Source: a virus. From it: a DNA stretch of 64,000 nucleotides. The DNA lies in IMG/VR virus record IMGVR_UViG_3300037882_003354, positions 248,001 through 312,000 of that record. One strand, 5' to 3'. Below the pieces are notes generated by a model. It saw nothing but the letters and a program-made list of their open reading frames with translations. It ran no database searches and had not been told where the DNA came from. This document shows positions 41,072 through 50,477 of the stretch, piece after piece; the first letter of the stretch is position 1; each line of letters starts with the position of its first letter. The translations under genes were made by a program, and so were the position numbers.

Positions 41072-41593
41072 TTATTTTAAAAACTCTTTGATATCAAGTT
41101 CGTACTTGATACTGTCCACTTTGTGCACGCCCATGAGGTATAGACAGTAGCTGGCCACTGAACTGCCACGGCCCACACCCCACACGATACCATGTGCTCG
41201 CATGGTATCCACTAGATATTTAAGATATACCAACAGGTCGTACATGCCATACTGAACAAACATTTCCAATTCTTGGTTGACTCGTGCGCGTTGTTGATCG
41301 GTGGTGCACTGATCGTACAACCATTCCACCAGAGGGAATTCTCCATAGTGTTGGGGCATGAACCAGTGTGCTTGGTTGGTCTGATCAAACTCCCGCTGAC
41401 TGATCATGATGTCGGACAGCGTGTGCAATCTGGGCATTCGATCAGCATTGATCTCGCATGCTTGATTGTATTGATCGATCACAGGCAGGTCATCCACATA
41501 TACCCCCCGCAGATCATGGATCTTGCTGTGGTATAATGCCGTAAATGCTTCTGACTCTGTTATGGATACGCGACTGTAATCGTCAATTTTCAC
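41072..41593 (-). CDS. PolIII-alpha-like fragment protein
   Basis: 173 residues. The C-terminal half (VWGVGRGSSVASYCLYLMGVHKVDSIKYELDIKEFLK) closely matches the palm-domain GRGSAAGSLVAY and LRYNLLFERFL motif of bacterial DNA polymerase III alpha. The remaining polymerase (catalytic Asp residues, finger and thumb) is absent. Similar short phage proteins are annotated as hypothetical. It may be an accessory factor or a relic; activity as a polymerase is not expected. Confidence 0.6.
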   Translation of the reverse strand: MKIDDYSRVSITESEAFTALYHSKIHDLRGVYVDDLPVIDQYNQACEINADRMPRLHTLSDIMISQREFDQTNQAHWFMPQHYGEFPLVEWLYDQCTTDQQRARVNQELEMFVQYGMYDLLVYLKYLVDTMRAHGIVWGVGRGSSVASYCLYLMGVHKVDSIKYELDIKEFLK

Positions 41594-42140
41594 TCAATCC
41601 GCCTCTGATGACTCGTGGTTCGAATCCAGTGCTGTCGCTGATGTCCAGTTCGGCCCAGGATTTGTTGGTGCTGCCGGATCCTGTGTCGGTGGAATCTGAG
41701 TTCCACCAATGATCGCCTGCGAGTTCCAAATCAGCATCTTCAGGATCCACAATAGCATATTGTATGCGGTCGCCTATTGGGCTGTCAATGACCAGTTGAA
41801 TTATTTCAAAATACTTTTCAGCCAACACTGAAAACTTTCTGAGCAGTATGGAACCCAGGTAGAAATCGTAGGGATCCGTGGGCATGTGCACTATATTGGT
41901 GTCCAGCGATTTCAAGGTTTCAATCATGGCGCTGTCCTGATTGACAATCACGCTGTTGTGCAGATGATTTTCCACAAAATACCTGATCTTCTTGAAGCCA
42001 GTGACTATGTTGCTCTGCGCGTCACCGTTGGGTTCGATGCTGATACGAATGTTATAATGGTTGGGCAACATGCAATTTTCTATCACCAGGGTGCAACTGA
42101 AATCCACGGGCCATACCACGTCTTCTGAGTTAATTGACAT
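41583..42140 (-). CDS. Conserved hypothetical protein
   Basis: 185 residues, alpha/beta, acidic and Asp/Ser-rich at the C-terminus (DADLELAGDHWWNSDSTDTGSGSTNKSWAELDISDSTG). Central FSVLAEKYFEIIQLVIDSPIGDRIQYAIVD looks structured. It overlaps the PolIII-like gene by 11 bases and the next upstream gene by 11. No family is recognised. Confidence 0.65.
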   Translation of the reverse strand: MSINSEDVVWPVDFSCTLVIENCMLPNHYNIRISIEPNGDAQSNIVTGFKKIRYFVENHLHNSVIVNQDSAMIETLKSLDTNIVHMPTDPYDFYLGSILLRKFSVLAEKYFEIIQLVIDSPIGDRIQYAIVDPEDADLELAGDHWWNSDSTDTGSGSTNKSWAELDISDSTGFEPRVIRGGLSEN

Positions 42141-42372
42141 TGATTAAATCGTCCAATCCTTTTTCTTGTTTGTTGACCATGACTTTGTTGGTTTGCTTGT
42201 ATCGTTGCTGTTGTTCGGTCTTGTAGACTTCCAGAGCCATGATGATCTGTTGACACATGCCACCCTGTCCCAACCGGGCAGCCATGTGATACTTTTTACT
42301 CAGATCCTGGATCTTCTCCTCCAGATCTTTGTCTTTTAACTTGCCGGGATTGGCTAACAATGGGTGAAACAT
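42130..42372 (-). CDS. Small conserved phage protein
   Basis: 80 residues, helical and charged (KLKDKDLEEKIQDLSKKYHMAARLGQGGMCQQIIMALEVYKTEQQQRYKQ). This block is familiar from T4-like phages as a hypothetical protein and probably forms a coiled-coil. It lies between the collar protein and the 185-residue gene. Confidence 0.7.
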   Translation of the reverse strand: MFHPLLANPGKLKDKDLEEKIQDLSKKYHMAARLGQGGMCQQIIMALEVYKTEQQQRYKQTNKVMVNKQEKGLDDLINVN

Positions 42373-42378
42373 TGATGG

Positions 42379-44145
42379 TCAACCGGTGGTTTTCATTATG
42401 TAGAGCAGGGCATAGTACTGCGGCACAGTGGCCACGCTGTGCGTGTGTGCTATGGTATGATTGTGCGGTTGCCCGCCGCCAGTGCCACCGATCTGCTGCC
42501 CATCAAGCGACCCTGCGCTGCCGGTATATCCCGCATAACTGATGATCTGACTTGCATCCCTTACAAATCCCCCAACTCCATCGGTGGCAGTAACACCTGT
42601 ATCGCCAGAAAGATACGGATGGCTGTGCAGCGGCATCTGATCGATGGTCAGTGTGGTATCGCCGGTGTTGCTTGCACTGGAGGCACCGGTCGAGGTGGAT
42701 GCATGACCACCTATACTGGTTGCTGCATATATACCGCTGGTGACAGTGGTGGCAGCGACTATGAATTTCCCCCTCAGGTCCGGGGTATCGTTCAGGCCAT
42801 CGCACACAGCCCAGCCCGGGGGAATTGACGCCTTGGTGGCCCCAGACCACATGATGATGGTTCCACGGGGTAAAATGTCATGCACAAATTCTGTGGTGGC
42901 CAGGGAGAGGCTGTTATTTTCCACTGGCAGCGTCTGTGTGGCCACAGGGGATCCTGAACCATCAAGTGCATTGAATTTGGCCCAGGTGTTTCCACCTGCA
43001 GCAAAGTCAGCAACTGCTATGTATAGAGCAGTTGAATCGGCTGCCACTTGGCCCCTAAGGTCCCCCGGTCGACCCCTGGGCACATTTGTAGGAACCCCTG
43101 TCACCAGGTTGAGCAATTCCGGTTGGCCTGGAAATCTGGGGTTGGTAAAAATCATGTTGGGCTGGGTGGAATACGGAGTTGTTAATAGATTTGAATCAAA
43201 CTCTGTGGTGGTCACCTTGTCACCATCCAGGTCCAGGCTCAGCACTGTAAATGTTGCGGTAAGTGAGGTAGAATTGAACAGAAACTTGGCGTTCAGCCGG
43301 ATGCCCTCAATGCTGGTCACTGCGAATTGGGTGGATGTGCTGCTGTTAACATCAGACTGCAGATCGTTGACAACACCCAAAAATTTGGTAGACACCTGAT
43401 TGGGCAACAACGCCAGGTTTCCAGCCGACGATGTGGATATGTTGGTCACCACAGTGAAATACGTGGTAGTTGACTGTTCTGTGGTGAATATGTTGGAACC
43501 CAATTGCAGACTGGTGGTGGCAGTCACACGGTTGCCCTTGACCAAATCAGAATTAACGTTGGTGGTGCTAGTGATGGAATCAAGTATTTGTCCATTGACC
43601 TTCCTGACAAACAGGTTTTCACTGGTGCCATCACTGTGGATTTCGAACAGCACAGGCACACCTGTGATGAGTTTGATGGGCAAGGGCTCTGAGCTCAAAT
43701 TCACCACGTTGACTCCCAGGAAGTCCACGTCTGTGTCATACGGAGTGCTCTTGGATATGGCCAGCGTGAGGTTGCCTGATTTGTTGTCTCCGGGCCAGTT
43801 GCTCACGGTGATGCGGTGTGTGCCCTGACCCACGCTGATTTTCTGATAGCTGCCATTGCGGTAGTCCACAGTCAGGTCGCCAGCACTGCTCACTGATTCA
43901 TTATCATACACAAATGTCGAGCAATTCTTAAATTGAGCCTGCGTGACCAGACTTTGTCCAAAATCGTTGTCTTGGTTCAATCGCACCAGGTTGGTTTGCA
44001 GGTCGGTGATTTCGTCATTGGCCGTGTTCAGTGCCAGGGCAATGTTTTTATAGTTGTCCCTGAATCCCTGGCTGTCATTGTCCACCCCGGGCAAGGGGTA
44101 GTTCTGATTGATTTTGTTGATGTAATTACTGGTTGTACTGGACAA
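42379..44145 (-). CDS. Tail collar-domain fibre protein
   Basis: 588 residues. The N-terminus (SNYINKINQNYPLPGVDNDSQGFRDNYKNI) is a T4-like short-tail-fibre start. The C-terminus carries a tail collar domain: IIMWSGATKASIPPGWAVCDG with DLRGKFIVAA (residues about 420-450), and the His-rich MPLHSHPYLSG and GQPHNHTIAHTHS that bind metal in gp12-type receptor fibres. The end PQYYALLYIMKT is typical. It would form the receptor-binding tip or the whisker-type collar. A late-type box lies 28 bases upstream. Confidence 0.85.
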   Translation of the reverse strand: MSSTTSNYINKINQNYPLPGVDNDSQGFRDNYKNIALALNTANDEITDLQTNLVRLNQDNDFGQSLVTQAQFKNCSTFVYDNESVSSAGDLTVDYRNGSYQKISVGQGTHRITVSNWPGDNKSGNLTLAISKSTPYDTDVDFLGVNVVNLSSEPLPIKLITGVPVLFEIHSDGTSENLFVRKVNGQILDSITSTTNVNSDLVKGNRVTATTSLQLGSNIFTTEQSTTTYFTVVTNISTSSAGNLALLPNQVSTKFLGVVNDLQSDVNSSTSTQFAVTSIEGIRLNAKFLFNSTSLTATFTVLSLDLDGDKVTTTEFDSNLLTTPYSTQPNMIFTNPRFPGQPELLNLVTGVPTNVPRGRPGDLRGQVAADSTALYIAVADFAAGGNTWAKFNALDGSGSPVATQTLPVENNSLSLATTEFVHDILPRGTIIMWSGATKASIPPGWAVCDGLNDTPDLRGKFIVAATTVTSGIYAATSIGGHASTSTGASSASNTGDTTLTIDQMPLHSHPYLSGDTGVTATDGVGGFVRDASQIISYAGYTGSAGSLDGQQIGGTGGGQPHNHTIAHTHSVATVPQYYALLYIMKTTG

Positions 44146-44172
44146 TTTCTGGCTCCGTGATCGTTATATGAC

Positions 44173-44180
44173 TATTTATT
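44173..44180 (-). promoter_or_regulatory. T4-type late promoter box
   Basis: AATAAATA on the minus strand, one mismatch from TATAAATA, 28 bases before ATG 44145 of the collar-fibre gene and in the gap after the large fibre gene. Consistent with separate late expression of the fibre. Confidence 0.55.
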
Positions 44181-44189
44181 GATGGAATT

Positions 44190-47100
44190 TCAGGAGAACT
44201 TTTTCTTAAACTCTTCAAATTCTTTGCTGAGTTCCTTGATGGCCTCCACCAACAAAGGCACCACCTTCTCGTACTGAATGGTCCGGTAGTTCTCACCTGA
44301 CTTGCTGTCACCGTTTTCATCACTATCAAACGGAGCCAACTTGACTGCCTCCGGCAATACAGCTTCCAATTCGTCGGCAAATAATCCAACTATGGATTCA
44401 TCAGTGGAGAACCCCAGCTGTTCAGCCAATTGATTGGGAGTGTACCGGATGCCAGTCAGGGCCCTGACCTTGGTCACAGCATCAGTAATCACACAAACAT
44501 TGGTTTTCAATCTACGATCTGAAAAGAATGCTGTGATGTCACCCGTAGTTGTCAAAGCACCACTAAATTCATGACATTTTGCAACATACGGAATAGTACC
44601 TTCATCGATTGTGGCTGCGTTAGTTCCGACAAATCCAATGTAGCCCTGTCTTACTCCACCGCTGTGCGGGAAAAATTCAACATATCCAGACTTTGCACTA
44701 GTGCCAGTGCGTAGAGTTAAGAATCCGTTAGTTGTGCCAACCTGCGTGGTCAGCAATGTGGCATTTAGTGTGCCAGCAGTGCCAGACGCAGCAGCACCAA
44801 TTCCCACGCTGGTAAATTGCAGGCTGCTGGTGCTGTTGATGCACAATATGCCAGTGCTGTCCACCCGGATGCGCTCTGCAGTACCAGCGCCAATCAACAC
44901 AGTGCTTGACAATCCATTCGAACCAATTAATGCACCAATGACAGTGTTATTGATACCAGTGGTTATTGCACAACCAGCACAGTATCCAATGCCAATATTG
45001 CGGGATCCGATGGTATTACTCACGAGCGCATTCCATCCAACGGCAGTGTTGTCAACCCCACTGGTGTTGGCGTTCAAGGCACAGGCACCTATTGCTGTGT
45101 TTGTAATACCAGTGATGTTGCACTGGAGTGCATAACTACCCACTGCGGTGTTTAAGCCACCATTTGTGTTTCTAAAGAGCGTATCGTTGCCAACGGCTGT
45201 GTTGCATCCGCCACCGGTATTCTGCACAAGCGCACCAACTCCCAGGCCTGTATTGTAGCAGCCGACAATGTTGCATTTGAGTGTACCATACCCAATGGCC
45301 ACGTTATTAACACCGCCAGAGTTGCAGTAGAGTGCACCGACACCTTGTGCGGTGTTTCCACAGCCGTTAATGTTGAAGTATAGTGCACAAGCGCCAATAG
45401 CTGTATTGTTGTTGCCATATCCAGAGGGGCCAGGGCTGTTGTTGGAGAAAAGCGCATTATGACCCACGGCAGTGTTGTAGCTGTTTTCTATGGCGTTTGA
45501 TAGCGCACCAGTGCCCACAGCCAAGTTGCCCCAGCCGGTGGTGTTGGCAGCCATGGCAAGGGCACCTATGGCCACATTGCCGTCGGTAGTGTTTTGCCTA
45601 AGCGCAAAACAACCTATTGCGATATTACTGCAACCGATAATATTGTTAGAAAGTGCATTATATCCCACTGCAAAGTTGTTGTTGCCAATAGTATTTTTAC
45701 CCAGTGAACTGGTGCCCTGTGCAAAGTTATTGCAACCAGTGGTGTTGTTGACCAGTGCATGGCATCCAGCTGCAAAATTATAGCAACCAGTCTGTGTCTT
45801 GTTACCGGCACAGCAACCTATGCCCACGTTGCCCAGTCCAGTGGTGTAGCCGAACACTGATCCCAGGCTGGTGGGAGTGGCCAGGGTGCTGGCGGCACTA
45901 CTACCCACATATCCTGCCGCTGACGAACCAGTGTAACCTGTACTTCCGATGTATCCAGGATCACCCCTGGAGCCCACCCATCCCACCGATCCAGTGTATC
46001 CCTGACTGCCCACATAGCCACTACTGCCGGTGTAACCAATGCTGCCAGTGTATCCACGACTGCCAGTATATCCATTACTGCCGTTATAACCAACGTCACC
46101 CCGACTGCCGGTGTAACCCAGAACTCCCGATCCCGCATATCCAGTGGACGCTGATCCGGTGTAGCCAATGAGGCCACGACTGCCTGTGTATCCCAGCACA
46201 CCCGATCCCACATATCCCGTGGCAGCTGAGCCGGTGTAACCCACGCTGCCCTGGTATCCCACTCCTATGGAACCAGTGTATCCCAGTACAGCCGATCCCA
46301 CATATCCAGCACCGGCGGAGCCAGTATAACCCAGGCTACCACTATATCCAAATCCTGTGGAACCAGTGTAACCCAGACTGCCGGTGTATCCCTGTGTTCC
46401 TGAACCAGTGTAGCCAATGCCCTGCGAACCAGCATAACCCGCGCTGCCGCTGTATCCTATGCCCGACGAACCAGCATAACCGCGACTGCCAATGTAGCCA
46501 ATGCTGCCAGTGTAACCAATTGATCCAGTGAAGCCAACACCCTGTGAACCAGCGTATCCTGAACTGCCAGTGTAACCTTGAGCGCCCGATCCTGTGTAGC
46601 CAACACCTTGTGAACCAGTGTAACCCTGGCTACCAGTGTAACCTTGGGCGCCCGATCCTGTGTACCCAAGCAGACCGCGACTGCCCACGTAGCCCACGCT
46701 GCCGGTGTAGCCCAGCACACTGGAACCGGAATATCCAATGCCCTGTGAACCGGTATATCCTGAACTGCCAGTGTAACCCTGTGGGCCCTGTACATTGCTT
46801 GCCGAGCCGGTGTATCCTATGCTGCCCACGTACCCTCGGCTGCCCGAGTAACCAGATGGTCCCACAATTTTACCAACATCAGAAAATCCTGACACATTAC
46901 CCGGAGCAGTGGCATTGGAGTAGACCCATAAATTACCCGAATTCGCAGCAATATATCCATCGCCAATATTGATGGGACCAACGATGCTGGCGAACTGGCT
47001 GGTGGTGGCTTCAGTCACACTGCCCTTGATGTTGAGGCCAGAGCCCAGGGAACCAGTGTACCCAAAATCACCTCTAGAGCCACGACTGCCCACATATCCC

Positions 47101-50100
47101 GTGTCTCCCAGACTGCCAGTATAACCAATGGATCCAGTATAACCTCGACTGCCGGTGTATCCCAGACTGCCGTCGTATCCTCTGCTGCCGGTATAACCCA
47201 GGGACCCAGTGTATCCCTGTGGGCCTGACACTGTGCTGTTTGCACCTGAACTGCCAGCATACCCAATGCTGCCAACGTAACCAACTGATCCAGTATAGCC
47301 CAGGCTGCCGGTATAGCCCAGGCTACCGGCATATCCTGAATCTCCGCGACTGCCAGTATAACCAATGGATCCGGTATAACCAATGCTACCGGTGTATCCT
47401 TGACTGCCCACATACCCTCGACTGCCAGTGTATCCTTGACTGCCGGTATAACCAATTGACCCAGTGTAACCAGATGGTCCTACAATTACACCAACATCGA
47501 TAAATCCTGACACGTTACCTGGGGCACTGGAATTGGCATACACCCACAAGCGGCCAGTGTCTATTGCAATATATCCATCCCCCAGGGCAGGAGTACTTAT
47601 GCTTGAAAGGTCTGACGACGTGAGCACGCTGCCCTTGATGTTAAGTCCAGTGCCAGCACTTCCGGTGTATCCAATACTACCGGTGTATCCTTGACTGCCA
47701 GTGTATCCTTGACTGCCAGTATAGCCACGACTGCCAGTGTAGCCTATACTTCCAGTATACCCAATTGATCCTGTGTAACCAGTTGATCCCTGATATCCAT
47801 TAACGCCCTGTGATCCATCGTAACCAGCAGAACCAGTATAACCGCGGGATCCTGCATAGCCTGTGGATCCAACATAGCCAACAACGCCGGCGGTGTATGG
47901 TACTCCGTTGATGCACAGGCCGTTGGCATCCACCTTGATACGCTCGCAAGTGCCAGCACCTATTAACACTGTGCATACACAGCCTGCACCAGCCTGCAAC
48001 TGACCGATCACTGTGTTGCTGTGTCCAGTGGTTATGGCACATCCTGCACAAAACCCAATGCCAATGTTGTCGCTGGAAGTTGCACTGGCCAAGGAGTTGA
48101 CACCGATGGCAATATTGCAGTTGCCTGTACTGGAAACACCCAGACTGCCGAATCCCATGCTGATGTTGTCACAACCAGTGATGTTATAAATCAGCGCATT
48201 GCAACCCAGGGCAATATTGCTGTTGCCGAATTCGTTAAAAAATAATGAATTATATCCCATGGCAATATTATTATTGCCAGTGGTGTTACTGTTCAAGGAT
48301 TGGTAACCCACTGCAAAGTTATCACAGCCAGTGGTGTTGCCTTGAAGTGCGCTGCCCCCAACGGCCGTGTTGCGTGTGCCCAGCGTGTTTCCGTAGAGAG
48401 CTCTGTGTCCAATGGCTGTGTTATAACAACCATTGGTGTTGCTATAGAGTGCATATGCACCCTGAGCTGTGTTATTGCAACCAGTGGTATTGTTGTGAAG
48501 TGCACTGTAACCTTGTGCCACGTTATAACAACCGGTGGTATTGCTGAGGAGTGCACTACTGCCCTGAGCAGTATTATAACCACCAAGGGTGTTGTTTTGT
48601 AGTGAATTGGCACCCTGGGCTGTGTTGAAGCAGCCAGTGGTGTTAGTAATCAGTGCAGCAGCACCTTGAGCTGTATTGTAGCAGCCAGAGGTATTACTAT
48701 AGAGTACATTGTTACCCTGACCTGTGTTACCGCAGCCAGTGGTATTACTGTAAAGCGCAGAATAACCCTGGGCTGAGTTGTTACAACCGGTGGTATTACT
48801 ATAGAGTGCATTAAAACCCAGAGCTGTGTTGCTGCTGCCCAGTGTGCTGCTGCGTAGTGCTTGGTGTCCGATGGCCGTGTTGTTGATGCCAGAGGTGCTG
48901 GATTTTAATGCTTCTGATCCAATGGCTATATTATAGCCGCCCACAGTATTGGTCACCAGTGCACACAGACCAATGGCTATGTTGTCAGTTCCTGTCTGTG
49001 TGGTATTACCCGAGCAGTAGCCCACGCTGATGTTGCCCAGGTTTGACGTGGTATAAGCATACACTGTGCCCAGTGATGTTGGCGTTGCAGGGCTAGTACT
49101 ACCGGCACTGAATAATGCACCGTTTTGATAAAGGTTGCCATTAAAATGTATGTCACAGCCAACCCCCAGGCCACCCACAATGGTCACGGCACCAGTGATG
49201 GTGGAAATGGCATTGGCAGTAGACAGCACATTGACATTGGTGGCTGTGGCCGTGAATATGGGAGTACCCAGCGACCTTACAGCCAGGGTTCCTTCAGAGT
49301 TGATCAGGTCCACACTCTGGCTGGTGCTGTTTTGTATGCTGATGCCCGCAGTATTTGATCCCTTGTTCTTGAAAAGTGCACTGGCAGTAAAACTGGGGAA
49401 TGTCTGTGCGCTGTTGATTTCAAAGGTGGATTGATTGCCTGCATATACACCGCCACCCAGCCCCAGCCCGCCAACAACGATCACAGCACCAGTGGTTGTT
49501 GATGTGGCAATAGTGGAACTGGTGACTGCAATTTTGGGCATGGTCAGTATGCCACTGCTGGCCACGTAACTTAGGCCACTGTTGGCACCCAGGCTGAGAT
49601 AATCTCCCACAGCCGAAGCCATGGTGGGATAATATACTGTGGAACTGGTATTGGTTATATTATTGACAAAAATCCTGTCGGCCTGGCCGGAAGTAACTGA
49701 TCCAAAGATGCTGGAAGTACTAACCCAGGTGGCAGTGGTGCCCTGTGATTGCAACAAATAACCAGCTGTGCCTATGGGAATGAACGCAGTGGTGCTGTTT
49801 CCAGTCTGTATGGGTATGGAGCCAGTGGCGCCGCCCACCAGATTGACTGCAGAATTCACCTGCGCGGGTGCTGACCCGGTGTACCCAATGAGTCCGCGAC
49901 TGCCTGCATAACCAATGCTTCCAGTATAACCCTGAGAACCCACATAACCACGGCTGCCAGTGTACCCAATGCTGCCTGAGTAACCCAGGCCGCTTGAGCC
50001 GGTGTAGCCAGTGCTGCCCAGATATCCACGACTGCCAGTATAGCCTATGCTGCCGGTGTAGCCCAGACTGCCGGCACTGCCATTATATCCTGTGTCTCCT

Positions 50101-50309
50101 CGACTGCCTGTATACCCGATTAATCCTCGAGATCCAATGTATCCCCTGGGGCCCTGGGGGCCCTGGGCGCCTTCAGTGCCCAGTATTGCTGCGGCTCTCG
50201 CCACAGTCAGTGTCAATTCAGTGCCGCCCTCCGTGACAATAAACAGCGTTTCCCCAACAGTGGGGCTGGTCAGTGGTATTAGAGATTCGAGTTCTTGACG
50301 GATGGGCAT
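44190..50309 (-). CDS. Giant tail fibre with collagen-like repeats and S74 chaperone
   Basis: 2039 residues. Collagen-like Gly-X-Y blocks (G-Y-T-G-S-x units) at residues 47-146 and in a long central part surround beta modules. Two long arrays of 17-residue units N-T-A-x-G-x-x-A-L-x-x-N-T-T-G-C lie in the middle and before the end, so Cys recurs at near-regular intervals. A paired GLNIKGSV, then GDGYIA...LWVYxNxxAPGNVSGF module is duplicated. The final 110 residues form an intramolecular chaperone, peptidase S74: FSDRRLKTNV with the Ser/Lys-type cleavage site, then LGFSTDESIVGLFADEL. It probably forms a trimeric host-recognition fibre that trims its own end. Confidence 0.92.
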   Translation of the reverse strand: MPIRQELESLIPLTSPTVGETLFIVTEGGTELTLTVARAAAILGTEGAQGPQGPRGYIGSRGLIGYTGSRGDTGYNGSAGSLGYTGSIGYTGSRGYLGSTGYTGSSGLGYSGSIGYTGSRGYVGSQGYTGSIGYAGSRGLIGYTGSAPAQVNSAVNLVGGATGSIPIQTGNSTTAFIPIGTAGYLLQSQGTTATWVSTSSIFGSVTSGQADRIFVNNITNTSSTVYYPTMASAVGDYLSLGANSGLSYVASSGILTMPKIAVTSSTIATSTTTGAVIVVGGLGLGGGVYAGNQSTFEINSAQTFPSFTASALFKNKGSNTAGISIQNSTSQSVDLINSEGTLAVRSLGTPIFTATATNVNVLSTANAISTITGAVTIVGGLGVGCDIHFNGNLYQNGALFSAGSTSPATPTSLGTVYAYTTSNLGNISVGYCSGNTTQTGTDNIAIGLCALVTNTVGGYNIAIGSEALKSSTSGINNTAIGHQALRSSTLGSSNTALGFNALYSNTTGCNNSAQGYSALYSNTTGCGNTGQGNNVLYSNTSGCYNTAQGAAALITNTTGCFNTAQGANSLQNNTLGGYNTAQGSSALLSNTTGCYNVAQGYSALHNNTTGCNNTAQGAYALYSNTNGCYNTAIGHRALYGNTLGTRNTAVGGSALQGNTTGCDNFAVGYQSLNSNTTGNNNIAMGYNSLFFNEFGNSNIALGCNALIYNITGCDNISMGFGSLGVSSTGNCNIAIGVNSLASATSSDNIGIGFCAGCAITTGHSNTVIGQLQAGAGCVCTVLIGAGTCERIKVDANGLCINGVPYTAGVVGYVGSTGYAGSRGYTGSAGYDGSQGVNGYQGSTGYTGSIGYTGSIGYTGSRGYTGSQGYTGSQGYTGSIGYTGSAGTGLNIKGSVLTSSDLSSISTPALGDGYIAIDTGRLWVYANSSAPGNVSGFIDVGVIVGPSGYTGSIGYTGSQGYTGSRGYVGSQGYTGSIGYTGSIGYTGSRGDSGYAGSLGYTGSLGYTGSVGYVGSIGYAGSSGANSTVSGPQGYTGSLGYTGSRGYDGSLGYTGSRGYTGSIGYTGSLGDTGYVGSRGSRGDFGYTGSLGSGLNIKGSVTEATTSQFASIVGPINIGDGYIAANSGNLWVYSNATAPGNVSGFSDVGKIVGPSGYSGSRGYVGSIGYTGSASNVQGPQGYTGSSGYTGSQGIGYSGSSVLGYTGSVGYVGSRGLLGYTGSGAQGYTGSQGYTGSQGVGYTGSGAQGYTGSSGYAGSQGVGFTGSIGYTGSIGYIGSRGYAGSSGIGYSGSAGYAGSQGIGYTGSGTQGYTGSLGYTGSTGFGYSGSLGYTGSAGAGYVGSAVLGYTGSIGVGYQGSVGYTGSAATGYVGSGVLGYTGSRGLIGYTGSASTGYAGSGVLGYTGSRGDVGYNGSNGYTGSRGYTGSIGYTGSSGYVGSQGYTGSVGWVGSRGDPGYIGSTGYTGSSAAGYVGSSAASTLATPTSLGSVFGYTTGLGNVGIGCCAGNKTQTGCYNFAAGCHALVNNTTGCNNFAQGTSSLGKNTIGNNNFAVGYNALSNNIIGCSNIAIGCFALRQNTTDGNVAIGALAMAANTTGWGNLAVGTGALSNAIENSYNTAVGHNALFSNNSPGPSGYGNNNTAIGACALYFNINGCGNTAQGVGALYCNSGGVNNVAIGYGTLKCNIVGCYNTGLGVGALVQNTGGGCNTAVGNDTLFRNTNGGLNTAVGSYALQCNITGITNTAIGACALNANTSGVDNTAVGWNALVSNTIGSRNIGIGYCAGCAITTGINNTVIGALIGSNGLSSTVLIGAGTAERIRVDSTGILCINSTSSLQFTSVGIGAAASGTAGTLNATLLTTQVGTTNGFLTLRTGTSAKSGYVEFFPHSGGVRQGYIGFVGTNAATIDEGTIPYVAKCHEFSGALTTTGDITAFFSDRRLKTNVCVITDAVTKVRALTGIRYTPNQLAEQLGFSTDESIVGLFADELEAVLPEAVKLAPFDSDENGDSKSGENYRTIQYEKVVPLLVEAIKELSKEFEEFKKKFS
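44900..45840 (-). repeat. 17-residue Cys-bearing repeat array (second)
   Basis: Approximate bounds. A tandem array of 51-base units inside the giant fibre gene, each coding roughly N-x-A-x-G-x-x-A-L-x-x-N-T-x-G-C-x. Units differ from each other but keep Gly, Asn-Thr and often Cys. It lies just before the S74 domain. Confidence 0.75.
45905..47890 (-). repeat. Collagen-like repeat region of the giant fibre
   Basis: Approximate bounds. A near-continuous array of 18-base units coding G-Y-T-G-S-x (Gly-X-Y triplets), interrupted by two copies of a GLNIKGSV, then GDGYIAxxxGxLWVY module at about 47463-47640 and 46852-47040. Some units carry two base forms (TAYCC- and CCxGTRTAxCC-type), suggesting expansion and recombination. 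Confidence 0.85.
47960..49030 (-). repeat. 17-residue Cys-bearing repeat array (first)
   Basis: Approximate bounds. The first tandem array of 51-base units in the giant fibre gene, with consensus N-T-A-x-G-x-x-A-L-x-x-N-T-T-G-C-x. It ends in a short Cys-rich tail (VIGQLQAGAGCVCTVLIG). It lies between a beta domain and the long collagen region. Confidence 0.8.
49872..50171 (-). repeat. First collagen-like stretch of the giant fibre
   Basis: Residues 47-146 of the fibre: Gly-X-Y triplets (GAQGPQGPRG, then G-Y-T-G-S-x units) directly after a short N-terminal attachment domain. The exact triplet spacing holds through the stretch. Confidence 0.8.
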
Positions 50310-50334
50310 TATGTTAATTACCTGTTATAAAAGA

Positions 50335-50342
50335 TATTTATC
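50335..50342 (-). promoter_or_regulatory. T4-type late promoter box
   Basis: GATAAATA on the minus strand, 26 bases before ATG 50309 of the giant fibre; one mismatch from TATAAATA. It is in the intergenic region that also carries a plus-strand sigma70 promoter. Confidence 0.6.
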
Positions 50343-50418
50343 CGGGTGGACATGTGGCTGTATCACCAACATATTTAACATTTTCCAGTGTAAAATTTCA
50401 CATTTATTGACGAATAGT

Positions 50419-50447
50419 TTGACTGCACTGGAATTTCGCCGTATAAT
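50419..50447 (+). promoter_or_regulatory. Sigma70 promoter upstream of the tRNA-Arg-like gene
   Basis: TTGACT (50419-50424), 17 bases, TATAAT (50442-50447), one mismatch in total. It would transcribe the tRNA-like element at 50488 and perhaps the glycosyltransferase genes that follow. Confidence 0.8.
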
Positions 50448-50477
50448 ATGCGTATCATACCAGGACAGCAGGGACAG

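Noticed and set aside
45905-47890. Possible CRISPR-like repeat array
   Set aside because: The repeats are in frame, coding Gly-X-Y triplets in the fibre gene, without unique spacers.
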